From Clostridia bacterium (GTDB lineage: Bacteria > Bacillota > Clostridia > Oscillospirales > CAG-272): a stretch of 64,000 nt of DNA. The translations under genes and the position numbers were made by a program. Positions within the stretch are counted from its first letter, which is position 1, and the number at the start of each line of letters is the position of its first letter. The stretch lies in NCBI GenBank assembly GCA_017503105.1, contig JAFVTS010000011.1, positions 62,001-126,000 on the forward strand, given 5' to 3'. Of the stretch, positions 25,111-33,771 are shown piece after piece. A model generated the notes under the pieces. That model saw only the letters and a list, made by a program, of their open reading frames with translations. It had not been told where the DNA came from and did not search any database.

Positions 25111-27069
25111 ATGAGAGATGAAAAATTCAAGCTGAAAAGTGAATATAAGCCAACGGGCGACCAGCCCGAGGCGATACGCTCTCTCACGGAGGGCATACTT
25201 GCAGGCGAGCGGGCGCAGACCCTCGTCGGCGTTACGGGCTCGGGCAAGACCTTTACTATGGCAAACGTAATAGCCAACGTAAACCGTCCGACCGTCGTCC
25301 TCGCGCACAACAAAACTCTTGCCGCGCAGCTTTGCACGGAGTTTCGCGAGTTCTTCCCCGAAAACGCGGTGGAATACTTCGTTTCCTACTACGATTACTA
25401 CCAACCCGAGGCGTATATCCCCGGTAAGGATATGTATATCGAAAAGGACGCGATGATAAACGACGAGATAGATATGCTTCGCCACAGCGCGACCTCGGCT
25501 CTTTTTGAGCGGCGCGACGTCATAATCGTAGCGTCGGTTTCGTGCATTTACTCGCTCGGTGACCCGCTTGAGTATCAGAGCCTGCTCGTTGCCGTGAGGG
25601 AAGGAATGGAAATGTCGCGCGACGAGCTCGTGCGCAAGCTCGTTTCAATAAGCTACGAGCGCAACGACGTGAATTTTACGAGAAATAAATTCCGCATCCG
25701 CGGTGACGTCGTCGAAATATTCCCCGCATCGAGCACGGATAAGGCTATAAGAGTGGAGTTCTTCGGTGACGAGATAGACCGCATATCAAGGATAAACACT
25801 CTCACGGGCGAGGTCATAGAGCACCTCTCCTACGCCGCCGTTTTCCCCGCGACGCACTACGCCGTTTCCGAGGAGCACAAGGAGGCGGCTCTTGCCGAAA
25901 TTGAGGCGGAAATGCGCACCCGTGTCGAGTTTTTCAAAAGTCAGGGCAAGCTTATCGAGGCGCAGAGAATAGAGGAAAGAACGAAATACGATATAGAAAT
26001 GCTCCGCGAGGTGGGCTTCTGCTCGGGCGTTGAAAACTACTCGCGCATTCTCTCGGGCAGACCCGAGGGCTCAACGCCGTACACCCTGCTTGACTACCTT
26101 CCCGACGATTATATAATGTTTATAGACGAGTCGCACGTGACCTTGCCGCAGGTGAGGGGAATGAGCGGCGGCGATTTCGCAAGGAAGAAAAATCTCGTGG
26201 AGTTCGGATTCCGCCTTCCCTCGGCGTTTGACAACAGACCCCTCTTCTTTGATGAGTTTGAGTCAAAGCTCCGTCAGGTCGTTTACGTCAGCGCGACGCC
26301 GGGTGAATACGAATTTTCCGAGAGCACCAATCACGTAGAGCAGCTCATCCGCCCGACGGGACTCGTTGACCCCGAGATCTCAGTGCGCCCGATAGAAGGG
26401 CAGATAGACGATCTGCTCGGAGAGATACGCGCAGTCGCCGAGAGGGGAGAGAAGGTGCTCGTCACCACTCTTACCACGAAAATGGCAGAGGACCTGACCG
26501 AATACCTTGCCACCCACGCGGTAAAGGTCAAGTATATCCACCATAAGATAGAAACCATTGAACGAATGGAAATAATACGCTCGCTCCGTCTCGGAGAGTT
26601 TGACTGCCTTGTGGGAATAAACCTGCTCCGAGAGGGACTTGACATTCCCGAGGTCTCCCTCGTCGCGATACTTGACGCGGATAAAGAGGGCTTCCTTAGA
26701 AGCGAGACCTCGCTCATCCAGACCGTCGGACGCGCCGCGAGAAATATAAACGGCAAAGTAATTATGTACGCCGACACCGTAACGCGTTCAATGAAGGGCG
26801 CGATAGACGAGACCAATCGCCGCCGCGAGATACAGAGCCGTTATAACGCCGAGCACGGCATTACGCCGCAGGGCATCAAAAAGAAGGTCGGCGATATTAT
26901 AGAAATCGGAAGAAAAGCGAAGAGCGAGGTCGAAAACAAGAAGCTCACCAAGCTTGAGCGCGAAAGGCTCATCGCCGAGCTTACCGCTGAAATGCGCGCC
27001 GCCGCAAAGACTCTTGAATTTGAAAAGGCGGCATACCTTCGCGACAGGATAAACGAGCTTAGAAAATAA
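25111..27069 (+). CDS. uvrB: Excinuclease ABC subunit B
   Basis: A 652-residue UvrB, the damage-verification helicase of nucleotide excision repair. Walker A GVTGSGKT (40-47); the beta-hairpin region [16 protein letters not shown]-box [10 protein letters not shown]; helicase motif [11 protein letters not shown]; and a C-terminal UVR domain (about 615-652) that contacts UvrC/UvrA. Full length. It is about 6.7 kb from uvrA on the same strand, separated by the convergent deacetylase gene and the YdcF-like gene. No LexA-type box was recognised upstream. Confidence 0.98.
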   Translation: MRDEKFKLKSEYKPTGDQPEAIRSLTEGILAGERAQTLVGVTGSGKTFTMANVIANVNRPTVVLAHNKTLAAQLCTEFREFFPENAVEYFVSYYDYYQPEAYIPGKDMYIEKDAMINDEIDMLRHSATSALFERRDVIIVASVSCIYSLGDPLEYQSLLVAVREGMEMSRDELVRKLVSISYERNDVNFTRNKFRIRGDVVEIFPASSTDKAIRVEFFGDEIDRISRINTLTGEVIEHLSYAAVFPATHYAVSEEHKEAALAEIEAEMRTRVEFFKSQGKLIEAQRIEERTKYDIEMLREVGFCSGVENYSRILSGRPEGSTPYTLLDYLPDDYIMFIDESHVTLPQVRGMSGGDFARKKNLVEFGFRLPSAFDNRPLFFDEFESKLRQVVYVSATPGEYEFSESTNHVEQLIRPTGLVDPEISVRPIEGQIDDLLGEIRAVAERGEKVLVTTLTTKMAEDLTEYLATHAVKVKYIHHKIETIERMEIIRSLRLGEFDCLVGINLLREGLDIPEVSLVAILDADKEGFLRSETSLIQTVGRAARNINGKVIMYADTVTRSMKGAIDETNRRREIQSRYNAEHGITPQGIKKKVGDIIEIGRKAKSEVENKKLTKLERERLIAELTAEMRAAAKTLEFEKAAYLRDRINELRK

Positions 27070-27077
27070 AAAAACTT

Positions 27078-27107
27078 AAGGCGGCGAGGCAAAGTCCCCG
27101 CCGTCTT
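27078..27107. terminator. Convergent terminator hairpin after uvrB
   Basis: A 12-bp stem with one mismatch and one wobble (27078-27089 with 27096-27107), 6-base loop. The T run (TTTTTTT) follows on the minus strand. On the plus strand the hairpin lacks a T run but lies 9 bases after the uvrB stop. Confidence 0.75.
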
Positions 27108-27121
27108 GCTCGTATATGAAA

Positions 27122-27155
27122 AGCGCAGAGCTCTCGGAAACGGGAACTCTGCGCT
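27122..27155 (-). terminator. Second terminator hairpin, downstream of the 54-residue ORF
   Basis: A 9-bp perfect stem AGCGCAGAG/CTCTGCGCT (27122-27130 with 27147-27155). It is followed by TTTTC on the minus strand and by GCTTTT on the plus strand, so it may act both ways. Confidence 0.65.
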
Positions 27156-27169
27156 GCTTTTAAAAGTGA

Positions 27170-27334
27170 TCAGGTGTTGTATGACGATTCGTTTACGCCG
27201 TAGGACATAGGAGAGTATGATGCATCATCCGCTCCGTATGCAAACGGAATTTTACCCGTCTCAACCTCGGAGGAGGTGGAAACGACGTCACCCGATTCGC
27301 TGATCTCAATAGAAATGCGTTCGTATTTTTTCAT
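27170..27334 (-). CDS. Small unknown protein, 54 residues, Ser/Tyr/acid-rich
   Basis: A short frame starting MKKYERISIEISESGDVVST and ending SYNT, with AGAAGG 6 bases before the ATG. The composition is acidic, with several Ser and Tyr and no Cys, signal peptide or membrane segment. It starts 24 bases after the stop of the 1,733-residue secreted protein and is followed by a terminator, so it should be the second gene of that transcript. I recognise no family. The good Shine-Dalgarno and tight spacing are the case for a real gene. Confidence 0.6.
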   Translation of the reverse strand: MKKYERISIEISESGDVVSTSSEVETGKIPFAYGADDASYSPMSYGVNESSYNT

Positions 27335-27358
27335 TTTTTGCCTTCTTTCGTTATGCTA

Positions 27359-30300
27359 TCAAGCCTTAGTGAGGGTTACAATTCCCGAGTCGGGAAGAAC
27401 GTTAACAAGCACGTACTTAGCGCCTGCCTCGCCCATTACCTCAAGCACCTCGGTTTCGGAGCCCTGAGCCGCAACAACGCTCGTCCAGGAGTCGTCAACG
27501 CTTACCTTTACGGTGAGAGCCATATCAAAGATATTGTCATCCTCTTCGTCGGTGAGGCTTACTGCGAGCATCCCGTCGTTTATCTTCCTTACGTCAAGGG
27601 TGGAGGTGTTCCACTCGCAGAAGTAGATTACAGCTTCGCTGTACGTCGTAGACCAGAGCTCGCCCGTCTCGGCTTTCTTCTGAACGTACTCGAATATAGC
27701 GTCAGCCTGCTCGTCGTAAGTCTTGAGAGTCGAGGTAGAAGTTGATTCGTAGGGGACTATTCCGTGAATGCAGAAGCCTGCAAGTGCGCCGTTCTCCATA
27801 GCTGCGTCGATGAACTTTTCAACGTGTGAAACGTCAGCCTTGCCGTTCTCGTCGAGCTTCAGAAGATCGTCAAGAGATATGTCGATGTTGTCGGGGAATA
27901 CCTCCTTGCCCTCTTCGTTTACGTAGGTCCACATTCTGTTGTATTGGATCATAAAGGAGTCAAGGCGTTTTCTCTTGTCCTTGTCAAATTCCGAAAGCGT
28001 GTTGAGCATAGCGACGGCGTTGACCGATGCGTTCGTTCCTCTTGATGCGATGAAGGTCTCCATTTTTACGTCATCGTAACCTTCCATATTGTCAAATCCG
28101 CCGGGCGCGATGAACGCGGGAGAATCGTAGCCGAACAGGCCCTCGAGAATGTGTCTTGAACCGAGAAGCTCCGCGTAAAGGTTTCCGTCCGTGGGATTGT
28201 TGTGCGTGTGCGAGTGGCTGATGAGCTCAACTCTCGGAGCAAGCTCGTTGCCGTTTACGTCCTTCGTCGCAAGAAGATTGTACCAATAGTTGGCGGCAAG
28301 CTTTTGAGCATCGGTTTGCGTGTAAGTGAACTTGCCGTCCTCGCTCATAACGTAGTTGCCTTCGGAATCCTTGGCGAAGGTAGCATAGTTCTTCGTGTTA
28401 AGAGCGAACGTTACGTTTACTTTGTCGTACTTCTGCATATAGGATGCAGCGTAATCCGCTGCCTCCACCGTGCCGTCGTCAAGCACGAGGGCAACAGCAC
28501 CCTTTGCGTCGTCCTTTACAACTACCTGTGCCTCCGATTTCTCGGCGGTGTACATAACAGCCGCAAGGTTGTAAAGGTAGATAGCCTTGCCAAGAGCCTT
28601 GAAGCTGTCAGACTCGCCCGAAATGAGAAGCGCGTGAACTGCCGTAAGCACGCTTATCTCGGAAGTGACGGTTTTGCCGTCTACGGTTATTGCAACCGTA
28701 AACGCGTCGTCAAGATGCTGAGGAAGAAGTCCACCTATCTCAACGAAGTATTCGTGGCCGTATGCGTTGGGAGTTACCGCGTTTCCGTCAACGGCGACCT
28801 CGGCATCCGCAGGTGCCGTGAAGAATATCTTGAGGGTGGTATCGGTGTCAAGTATAAGAGTCGCACCCGTGAACGCTGCTCCGTTTTCGACACCCGAGGT
28901 ACTGAAAGCGTGAGCCGCAAGCGTGCTTTCCGTAACGTAAGATACGTCGGTATACTTCTCGTCAAGAAGAGCGTTTGCGAGGCTTTCCGCTACGGACGCG
29001 TCACCGCGCTTTTCCGCAAAGTATTTCTGCGCGTAAGCACCGTAGTTGAGCATTGCGCGGCAGAGCTCCTTTTCATACTCGGACTCGCTCGTTTCAAGAA
29101 GCGACATAGCGTAGTCGCGCACGTTCGTGGTATACGCGTTTCCGAGCTCTCCGTCCACTTCAAGGGCTACGGAAACGTCGGTGCTCATTTCAACAGACGT
29201 AAGCTGAACGTCGAACTCATATTCGCCGTTTTCGTTCTTCGTCATTTCGGAGGGGATAAACTCGTAAGTGTTTTCGCCGTAAGTAACGATGACCTTTACC
29301 GTCGGGTCGTTTACGAGGTCGCTGTGGATCTTAGCGAAGAGCTTAAGCTTGATAAGGTCGCCGAGAATTACCTGGCGTCCCGTTACCTCGGCTCCGCCTG
29401 AAAGGAGATATGCACCGCAAGTGTCGCACTTGCCGTTGCCGACGGTGTCGATGGGAAGTCTGATCTCGTCGCATTCGCCGCAGGGGCAGGTAAGCTCTAT
29501 AACGATCTCTCCGTTTTCAAGATCGTGAGTGTGCTCGGACATTGTAAACTTGTGCTCCGCGCACTCAATGAACTTGTCGGAGTAGTAAAGCTTCGGGTTG
29601 TCAAGGCTTAAGAAGTCGGTAACTGTGCTCGCAAGCGTTGCACCGGGGAAGAGAGGGCAAGATCTGATGAAACCGAGCGTGAAGTCCTTTGCACCCTGAG
29701 AAGACTTGCCGTTTGCCATAGTCCAAGTCATCGAGTCGCTTTCGGTTTTTGTGAGGAACGGAATGTCGGGAACGACGCACTTGCCGTCTATGTAAATGGA
29801 GTAAAGACCGTAATCACCCTTGGTGGGTTGTACGTGCATAGCGATCGTGGTGAATTTCTCGGCACCCTTTTCAAGCGTGAAGTTCGGAACGATCTTGTAT
29901 GAGGAAGACGTCTCACCCGCCACGCGGTACTGTAACTGTCCGGCGGAGTTAACGATCGTGAAGACTTGGTTGAGCGATTTGAAGCTCGTGGGCTGTCCTG
30001 CCTCGTTTTTAGCGTCGGGCACCATGTAGCAAAGCGTCTGTGAAAGGTTCACCGACTGGTTGAACTCCGTGCCGAGTCTTATGTCCATAGAGAAGACGTA
30101 GGACTTGCCGTTGTATCCTTTATTGTTGTTGAAGTTGTTGAGTGTACCGGAGCTGCCGCTGACCGAGGTGTTAAGGTTGACGTAAGATTCGCCGGTAGCT
30201 TGCTTACCTATATACTGTATATAAGTGTTCCCGTTCTCGGTTTTCGTCGTAATGCATCCCGCGCTGTTCGCAACACTCGAGAAGCCGAAGGGGGAGGTCT

Positions 30301-32560
30301 CTGTTATCGTGGAAGAGATAACCACGTTTGATGCGCCGATGAGGTCCTTAAGATCGGCAGGGTCGATAATTCCGTCCGCGGTGGTGTCTATCTGCTCGTT
30401 TACACAAATGTCGCAAAGCTTATCGCCGTTCTTATCAAGAATAGCCACACCGCCGTCACCTGCGCCGCAAAGCGTGCAGTACGAGCCGTAGGTCGTGCAA
30501 TTCTCTGAGTAGTCGTGAACGTGCTCGGAGAACATCTCGTGCTGAGTGTAATCGTCGACGTACTCGTCGGCAAAATAGCTTAAACAGTTGTCGATATGGA
30601 GAACGTCAGCGGTGGGAATGGACGTTCCTCCGTAGTTATGGAAGAGTCTTGTGAAAGCGTAGCAGTAATCCTTAATGCCGTCGATCTTTATAGCCGTTCC
30701 GTTAACCGTGGCGTCAACGTGGAGCAGAGCCTCTTCTGTGGCTGTAAGGTACTGAACGTTCGCTCTTTTGAGCTCGCCGTCAACGTAAACGTCGAAAAGA
30801 CCGCAGCTGTTAACGTCAGCCGCATCGGCGGTCTTTACGTGAAGCGCAATGCTCGTAAATTTATCTGTGCTGAGCGAGCAAACGGTCTCGTTCGAGCCCG
30901 TTGCGCCGTTGCGTATTTTCAATTCACCCGAGTTTGAGATTGTCGCGTGAACCTTGTAAAGGCTGTCAAGAGCGGTGTTGGTGGTGTTGCTGTCCGTGCA
31001 ATAGGTGAAGATCTTAAAGAGCTCAAAGCCTTGGTTTTCAGTCTTGAAGCCCGAGCCGAGCCTTACGTCCGCCTGTACAACGAAGCTCTTGCCCTTATAA
31101 GGCGTGGTGGCGAATTGGCTGAGCGTTTTTGCCGCGTTGCTCGTGTCGGATACCGTAAGCGTTCCGAAGAATTCGTTGGTCGATTCGCCGATGACGGAAT
31201 AGGTGTTTCCGTTTTCGGTTGCGGATTTCAAATACTGCTGATAGTTGCCGAAGACCGTACCCTCGTCGTTCATCGTTACGTTACCGACGGAGGTCTTGAT
31301 GAACGAAATTACCTCGTCCATAGAATGGAAGGTGCCGACGCTGTCCGAATTTGCGTTATTGATCTCGCAAAGGTCGCAAAGCGCGTTGCCTGTCTGGTCC
31401 ATAGGAACCGTAACGTTCCATTTGCCGCCGCAGTTCTTACAGGTGAAGTTTGCAGAGGCGGTTAAATTTTCTTCGTCATGAGTATGCTCTGCTACTTCGA
31501 TGTCGTGCTCGGAGCACTCAAGATAAAGGTCGGAATAGTAGAGCTTGAGGTTGTCGTAAGAATAAATGTCGCCGGTAAGATTCATAAGGAAAGGATTAGA
31601 GCTGCTCGAATAATGCGCAAACATTCTTGCCATTCCGAGAACATAATCGGTCTCCGTAAAATCGTAAGACGAGGTATAATTTTTGTTGTTGTAAGGGTAC
31701 GTTTCGCCCTCATCTATAGCGGCAATAAGAGCCTGCTGTTCCGCAGTAAGGAAAACGATATCCTTTGCCACGCTCACACCGTTCGCATAAACGTCATAGG
31801 TGTTCGCCTTGGGGTTAACGTGTACGGCAAGTGTGGTGAACGGTGCCTTCGTAACCGTTCCGTCCTCGGCAACGGTGGATTTGGGAAGCGTGTAGTCAAG
31901 ATTCTTAGCGGGACGCTCCGAGCCGTTTTTGGGAATATAAAGTTTACCGTTTGCCAATACGGTAAGTGTTGCTGTGCTATAGGACTTTATCGTGGGGTCG
32001 GTGCTCGACGTGACGTTAGCGTATGAATATAAATTCATAGTTGCAAGGTTGCTGGAAAAGTTCTCGTCAAGACGAAGGTCAAATGAAACGACGAAGGAAG
32101 CGCCCTTGTATGTTGCAACGTCCTTGTGAGTGATCGAGCTTATACCCGAGAAATCGTTTGTCAGGTTCTCGGCGATCTGCGGCTTTGTGCTCGAGGTTAT
32201 AGCCGCAAGCAAATCGGCGTCGGGTGCGCCAACGGTGCGGTAAGTTCTGCCGCCATCGCTGTTGACTCTAACGTTGCCGATTGTGTTCCATGTTGAGCCG
32301 GGGGTGGGACGCGTGTCGGCTGTGTTTGATTTGATGAGAGTAACGAGGTCTTTAAGCTCGTCAATGCTCAAAATTCCGTTTGCAGTGGGGATCTTGCTTG
32401 TAAGAGCGTCGGTCTCGCCCGCTGCAACGTCTTCTTCCGTTATCTCACCGCCCGTAAGCTCTTCGGGCACGACGTCTGCCGCAAACAGGGTCAAGGGCAG
32501 GCATCCGAAGATGAGCGCTAAGGAAAGAATGAGTGAAATGATGCGCGTTCTTCTTTTCAT
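27359..32560 (-). CDS. Large secreted protein: three LamG-like/Cys-ribbon repeats plus polysaccharide deacetylase domain
   Basis: A 1,733-residue exported protein. The start at 32560 is chosen (MKRRTRIISLILSLALIFG, signal peptide cleaved near LFAADV) with GGAG upstream; the open frame extends 23 codons more without support. Three diverged repeats of about 320 residues (about 60-405, 408-725, 728-1060) each contain a beta-sandwich-like part (YKGxSFVVxxDxRL), the segment YYSDxYxE followed by HxxxxxEHxHD, and two Cys pairs ending GNxxCDxC. After a 250-residue linker comes a NodB-like deacetylase (about 1305-1630) with LVLDDG and SHSHTHNN as metal/active-site motifs. No LPXTG or SLH anchor was seen. 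It probably binds and modifies a polysaccharide at the cell surface. Confidence 0.82.
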   Translation of the reverse strand: MKRRTRIISLILSLALIFGCLPLTLFAADVVPEELTGGEITEEDVAAGETDALTSKIPTANGILSIDELKDLVTLIKSNTADTRPTPGSTWNTIGNVRVNSDGGRTYRTVGAPDADLLAAITSSTKPQIAENLTNDFSGISSITHKDVATYKGASFVVSFDLRLDENFSSNLATMNLYSYANVTSSTDPTIKSYSTATLTVLANGKLYIPKNGSERPAKNLDYTLPKSTVAEDGTVTKAPFTTLAVHVNPKANTYDVYANGVSVAKDIVFLTAEQQALIAAIDEGETYPYNNKNYTSSYDFTETDYVLGMARMFAHYSSSSNPFLMNLTGDIYSYDNLKLYYSDLYLECSEHDIEVAEHTHDEENLTASANFTCKNCGGKWNVTVPMDQTGNALCDLCEINNANSDSVGTFHSMDEVISFIKTSVGNVTMNDEGTVFGNYQQYLKSATENGNTYSVIGESTNEFFGTLTVSDTSNAAKTLSQFATTPYKGKSFVVQADVRLGSGFKTENQGFELFKIFTYCTDSNTTNTALDSLYKVHATISNSGELKIRNGATGSNETVCSLSTDKFTSIALHVKTADAADVNSCGLFDVYVDGELKRANVQYLTATEEALLHVDATVNGTAIKIDGIKDYCYAFTRLFHNYGGTSIPTADVLHIDNCLSYFADEYVDDYTQHEMFSEHVHDYSENCTTYGSYCTLCGAGDGGVAILDKNGDKLCDICVNEQIDTTADGIIDPADLKDLIGASNVVISSTITETSPFGFSSVANSAGCITTKTENGNTYIQYIGKQATGESYVNLNTSVSGSSGTLNNFNNNKGYNGKSYVFSMDIRLGTEFNQSVNLSQTLCYMVPDAKNEAGQPTSFKSLNQVFTIVNSAGQLQYRVAGETSSSYKIVPNFTLEKGAEKFTTIAMHVQPTKGDYGLYSIYIDGKCVVPDIPFLTKTESDSMTWTMANGKSSQGAKDFTLGFIRSCPLFPGATLASTVTDFLSLDNPKLYYSDKFIECAEHKFTMSEHTHDLENGEIVIELTCPCGECDEIRLPIDTVGNGKCDTCGAYLLSGGAEVTGRQVILGDLIKLKLFAKIHSDLVNDPTVKVIVTYGENTYEFIPSEMTKNENGEYEFDVQLTSVEMSTDVSVALEVDGELGNAYTTNVRDYAMSLLETSESEYEKELCRAMLNYGAYAQKYFAEKRGDASVAESLANALLDEKYTDVSYVTESTLAAHAFSTSGVENGAAFTGATLILDTDTTLKIFFTAPADAEVAVDGNAVTPNAYGHEYFVEIGGLLPQHLDDAFTVAITVDGKTVTSEISVLTAVHALLISGESDSFKALGKAIYLYNLAAVMYTAEKSEAQVVVKDDAKGAVALVLDDGTVEAADYAASYMQKYDKVNVTFALNTKNYATFAKDSEGNYVMSEDGKFTYTQTDAQKLAANYWYNLLATKDVNGNELAPRVELISHSHTHNNPTDGNLYAELLGSRHILEGLFGYDSPAFIAPGGFDNMEGYDDVKMETFIASRGTNASVNAVAMLNTLSEFDKDKRKRLDSFMIQYNRMWTYVNEEGKEVFPDNIDISLDDLLKLDENGKADVSHVEKFIDAAMENGALAGFCIHGIVPYESTSTSTLKTYDEQADAIFEYVQKKAETGELWSTTYSEAVIYFCEWNTSTLDVRKINDGMLAVSLTDEEDDNIFDMALTVKVSVDDSWTSVVAAQGSETEVLEVMGEAGAKYVLVNVLPDSGIVTLTKA

Positions 32561-32619
32561 TGAGTTTTCTCCTTTTAGGTTGTAGATTTTTACGTTGTAT
32601 ATTTTTTTGCACCGAATAA

Positions 32620-32648
32620 AGTCTATCACTCAAAATTAAAAAAGTCAA
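32620..32648 (-). promoter_or_regulatory. sigma-A-type promoter of the deacetylase gene
   Basis: Minus strand: -35 TTGACT (32648-32643), 17 bp, -10 TAGACT (32625-32620), with a 60-base leader. Confidence 0.6.
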
Positions 32649-32757
32649 CATCTTTTTCACAATAAAAAAACATTTATCAAATTTATTTAGTAATATTTTA
32701 CAAATAAAAAATTAATTTTTGTGGAAGTTGTACAGCAGGGGGGCTGACGTCAAGGAC

Positions 32758-32793
32758 GGTCCGTGAATGCAAAATTGAGATAGATCCGTAGGG
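32758..32793. repeat. Dispersed intergenic repeat, copy A
   Basis: This segment contains GGTCCGTGAATGCAAAATT followed by GATAGATCCGTAGGG. The same words recur at 37102-37181 after dut. It lies in the 403-base gap between the deacetylase and YdcF-like genes, which otherwise holds two promoters and a CTTCCCGCACGGGAAAG-type hairpin. Confidence 0.6.
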
Positions 32794-32898
32794 CGGGGTA
32801 GAGAATCGCCGTTTCCCGAGCCTTCCCGCACGGGAAAGCTGATAAACGCAGCCGTCGGCGAAAGATAATTTAAAATGCAAAAAACAGAGCAATTCCTC

Positions 32899-32927
32899 TT
32901 TACATTTTTCTCGTTATGTGGTACAAT
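32899..32927 (+). promoter_or_regulatory. Promoter of the YdcF-like gene (duplicated element, copy 1)
   Basis: -35 TTTACA (32899-32904), 17 bp, -10 TACAAT (32922-32927). The block around it (about 32884-32947) is nearly identical to the one upstream of uvrA, including the words ACAGAG, CTCTTTACATTTTT and TACAATAATAAGAAGCAAAC. Confidence 0.65.
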
Positions 32928-32963
32928 AATAAGAAGCAAACGAAAAAACGAAAGGAGAAGTTT

Positions 32964-33578
32964 ATGAAGCTTTCGAAAATCAAAAAGGAAGAGCTTGAAC
33001 TTCTTTCCGATGAACAAATAGCGGAAATTTTGTGCGGATTTAATTTGGGGGCAGCAGAAGACGCAGACGTCGCGCTGGTGCTTGGCGGAAACCCAAAGCA
33101 TTGCGCAGAGCGCGGTTATAAGGCGTCGGAGATCTGGAAAGCGGGAAGAGTCAAGACTCTGATTCCCAGCGGTGGCGTGAAGTGGAATTTTGACGGCGTA
33201 GAGATCAGTGAGGCAGAATACTTGGCAGATATTATGCGCCGCGACGGAGTGCCGAAGGAGGCGATCCTCGTGGAGGACCGTGCCACTACTACTATGGAGA
33301 ATATGCTTTATGCAACCATTCTCTTTGACAAGGTCTTCAGGATGCAAAACGTAAAGAGCGTGATCGTCGTTACCTCTGCGTCACACCTTCGTCGGAGTCT
33401 CGGGCTCGCTAAGCTTCTTTTGCCGCGTTCGGTGAAGGTGATGGGCTGTCCCGCCTCTGCTATGGATAATCCGCTCGACGTCTTAAATACGGAGCACAGA
33501 AAATATCAGGCAAAGCGAGAGCTTCCGCTCTTAAAGAATCTGGTAGATTTCGGTCTTATTGACGATATTGAATTTTAA
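32964..33578 (+). CDS. YdcF/SanA-like DUF218 (ElyC) domain protein
   Basis: A 204-residue DUF218 protein. Family landmarks: ALVLGGNPKHCAERGYKASEI, LIPSGGV, EAEYLADIMRRDGVPKEAILVEDRATTTMENM and VIVVTSASHLRRS. No signal peptide or membrane helix, so it is the cytoplasmic YdcF-like type. YdcF-type proteins are reported to bind S-adenosylmethionine, while membrane paralogues act in cell-envelope metabolism; the role here is unknown. The ATG at 32964 follows AAAGGAG. The frame is open 16 codons further but that part is promoter/leader. Confidence 0.85.
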   Translation: MKLSKIKKEELELLSDEQIAEILCGFNLGAAEDADVALVLGGNPKHCAERGYKASEIWKAGRVKTLIPSGGVKWNFDGVEISEAEYLADIMRRDGVPKEAILVEDRATTTMENMLYATILFDKVFRMQNVKSVIVVTSASHLRRSLGLAKLLLPRSVKVMGCPASAMDNPLDVLNTEHRKYQAKRELPLLKNLVDFGLIDDIEF

Positions 33579-33710
33579 ATTGTATTCAAAGAGGCATCTT
33601 CGGTCAGTCTTGGCGAGAAAGAGAACCGCGGTACCGTAAAATAACGTATCACTCCATCAGCTTCCCACGTGGGAATCTTAAGAGATAACGTAAAAACAGA
33701 GTATTTTCTC

Positions 33711-33738
33711 TTTACATTTTTTCGGTTTGCGGTACAAT
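33711..33738 (+). promoter_or_regulatory. Promoter of uvrA-dut (duplicated element, copy 2)
   Basis: -35 TTTACA (33711-33716), 16 bp, -10 TACAAT (33733-33738). The region 33693-33756 matches copy 1 upstream of the YdcF-like gene, and both are preceded by a CTTCCC/GGGAA hairpin. Confidence 0.65.
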
Positions 33739-33771
33739 AATAAGAAGCAAACGAAAAAGAAGGCATAGGTA

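Noticed and set aside
28202..29401. 399-codon frame opposite the large deacetylase
   Set aside because: Shadow frame, Arg/Val-rich as expected from the antisense of this codon usage.
33594..33771. LexA/SOS box upstream of uvrA (and of uvrB)
   Set aside because: No CGAAC-N4-GTTCG-like palindrome was found in either upstream region.
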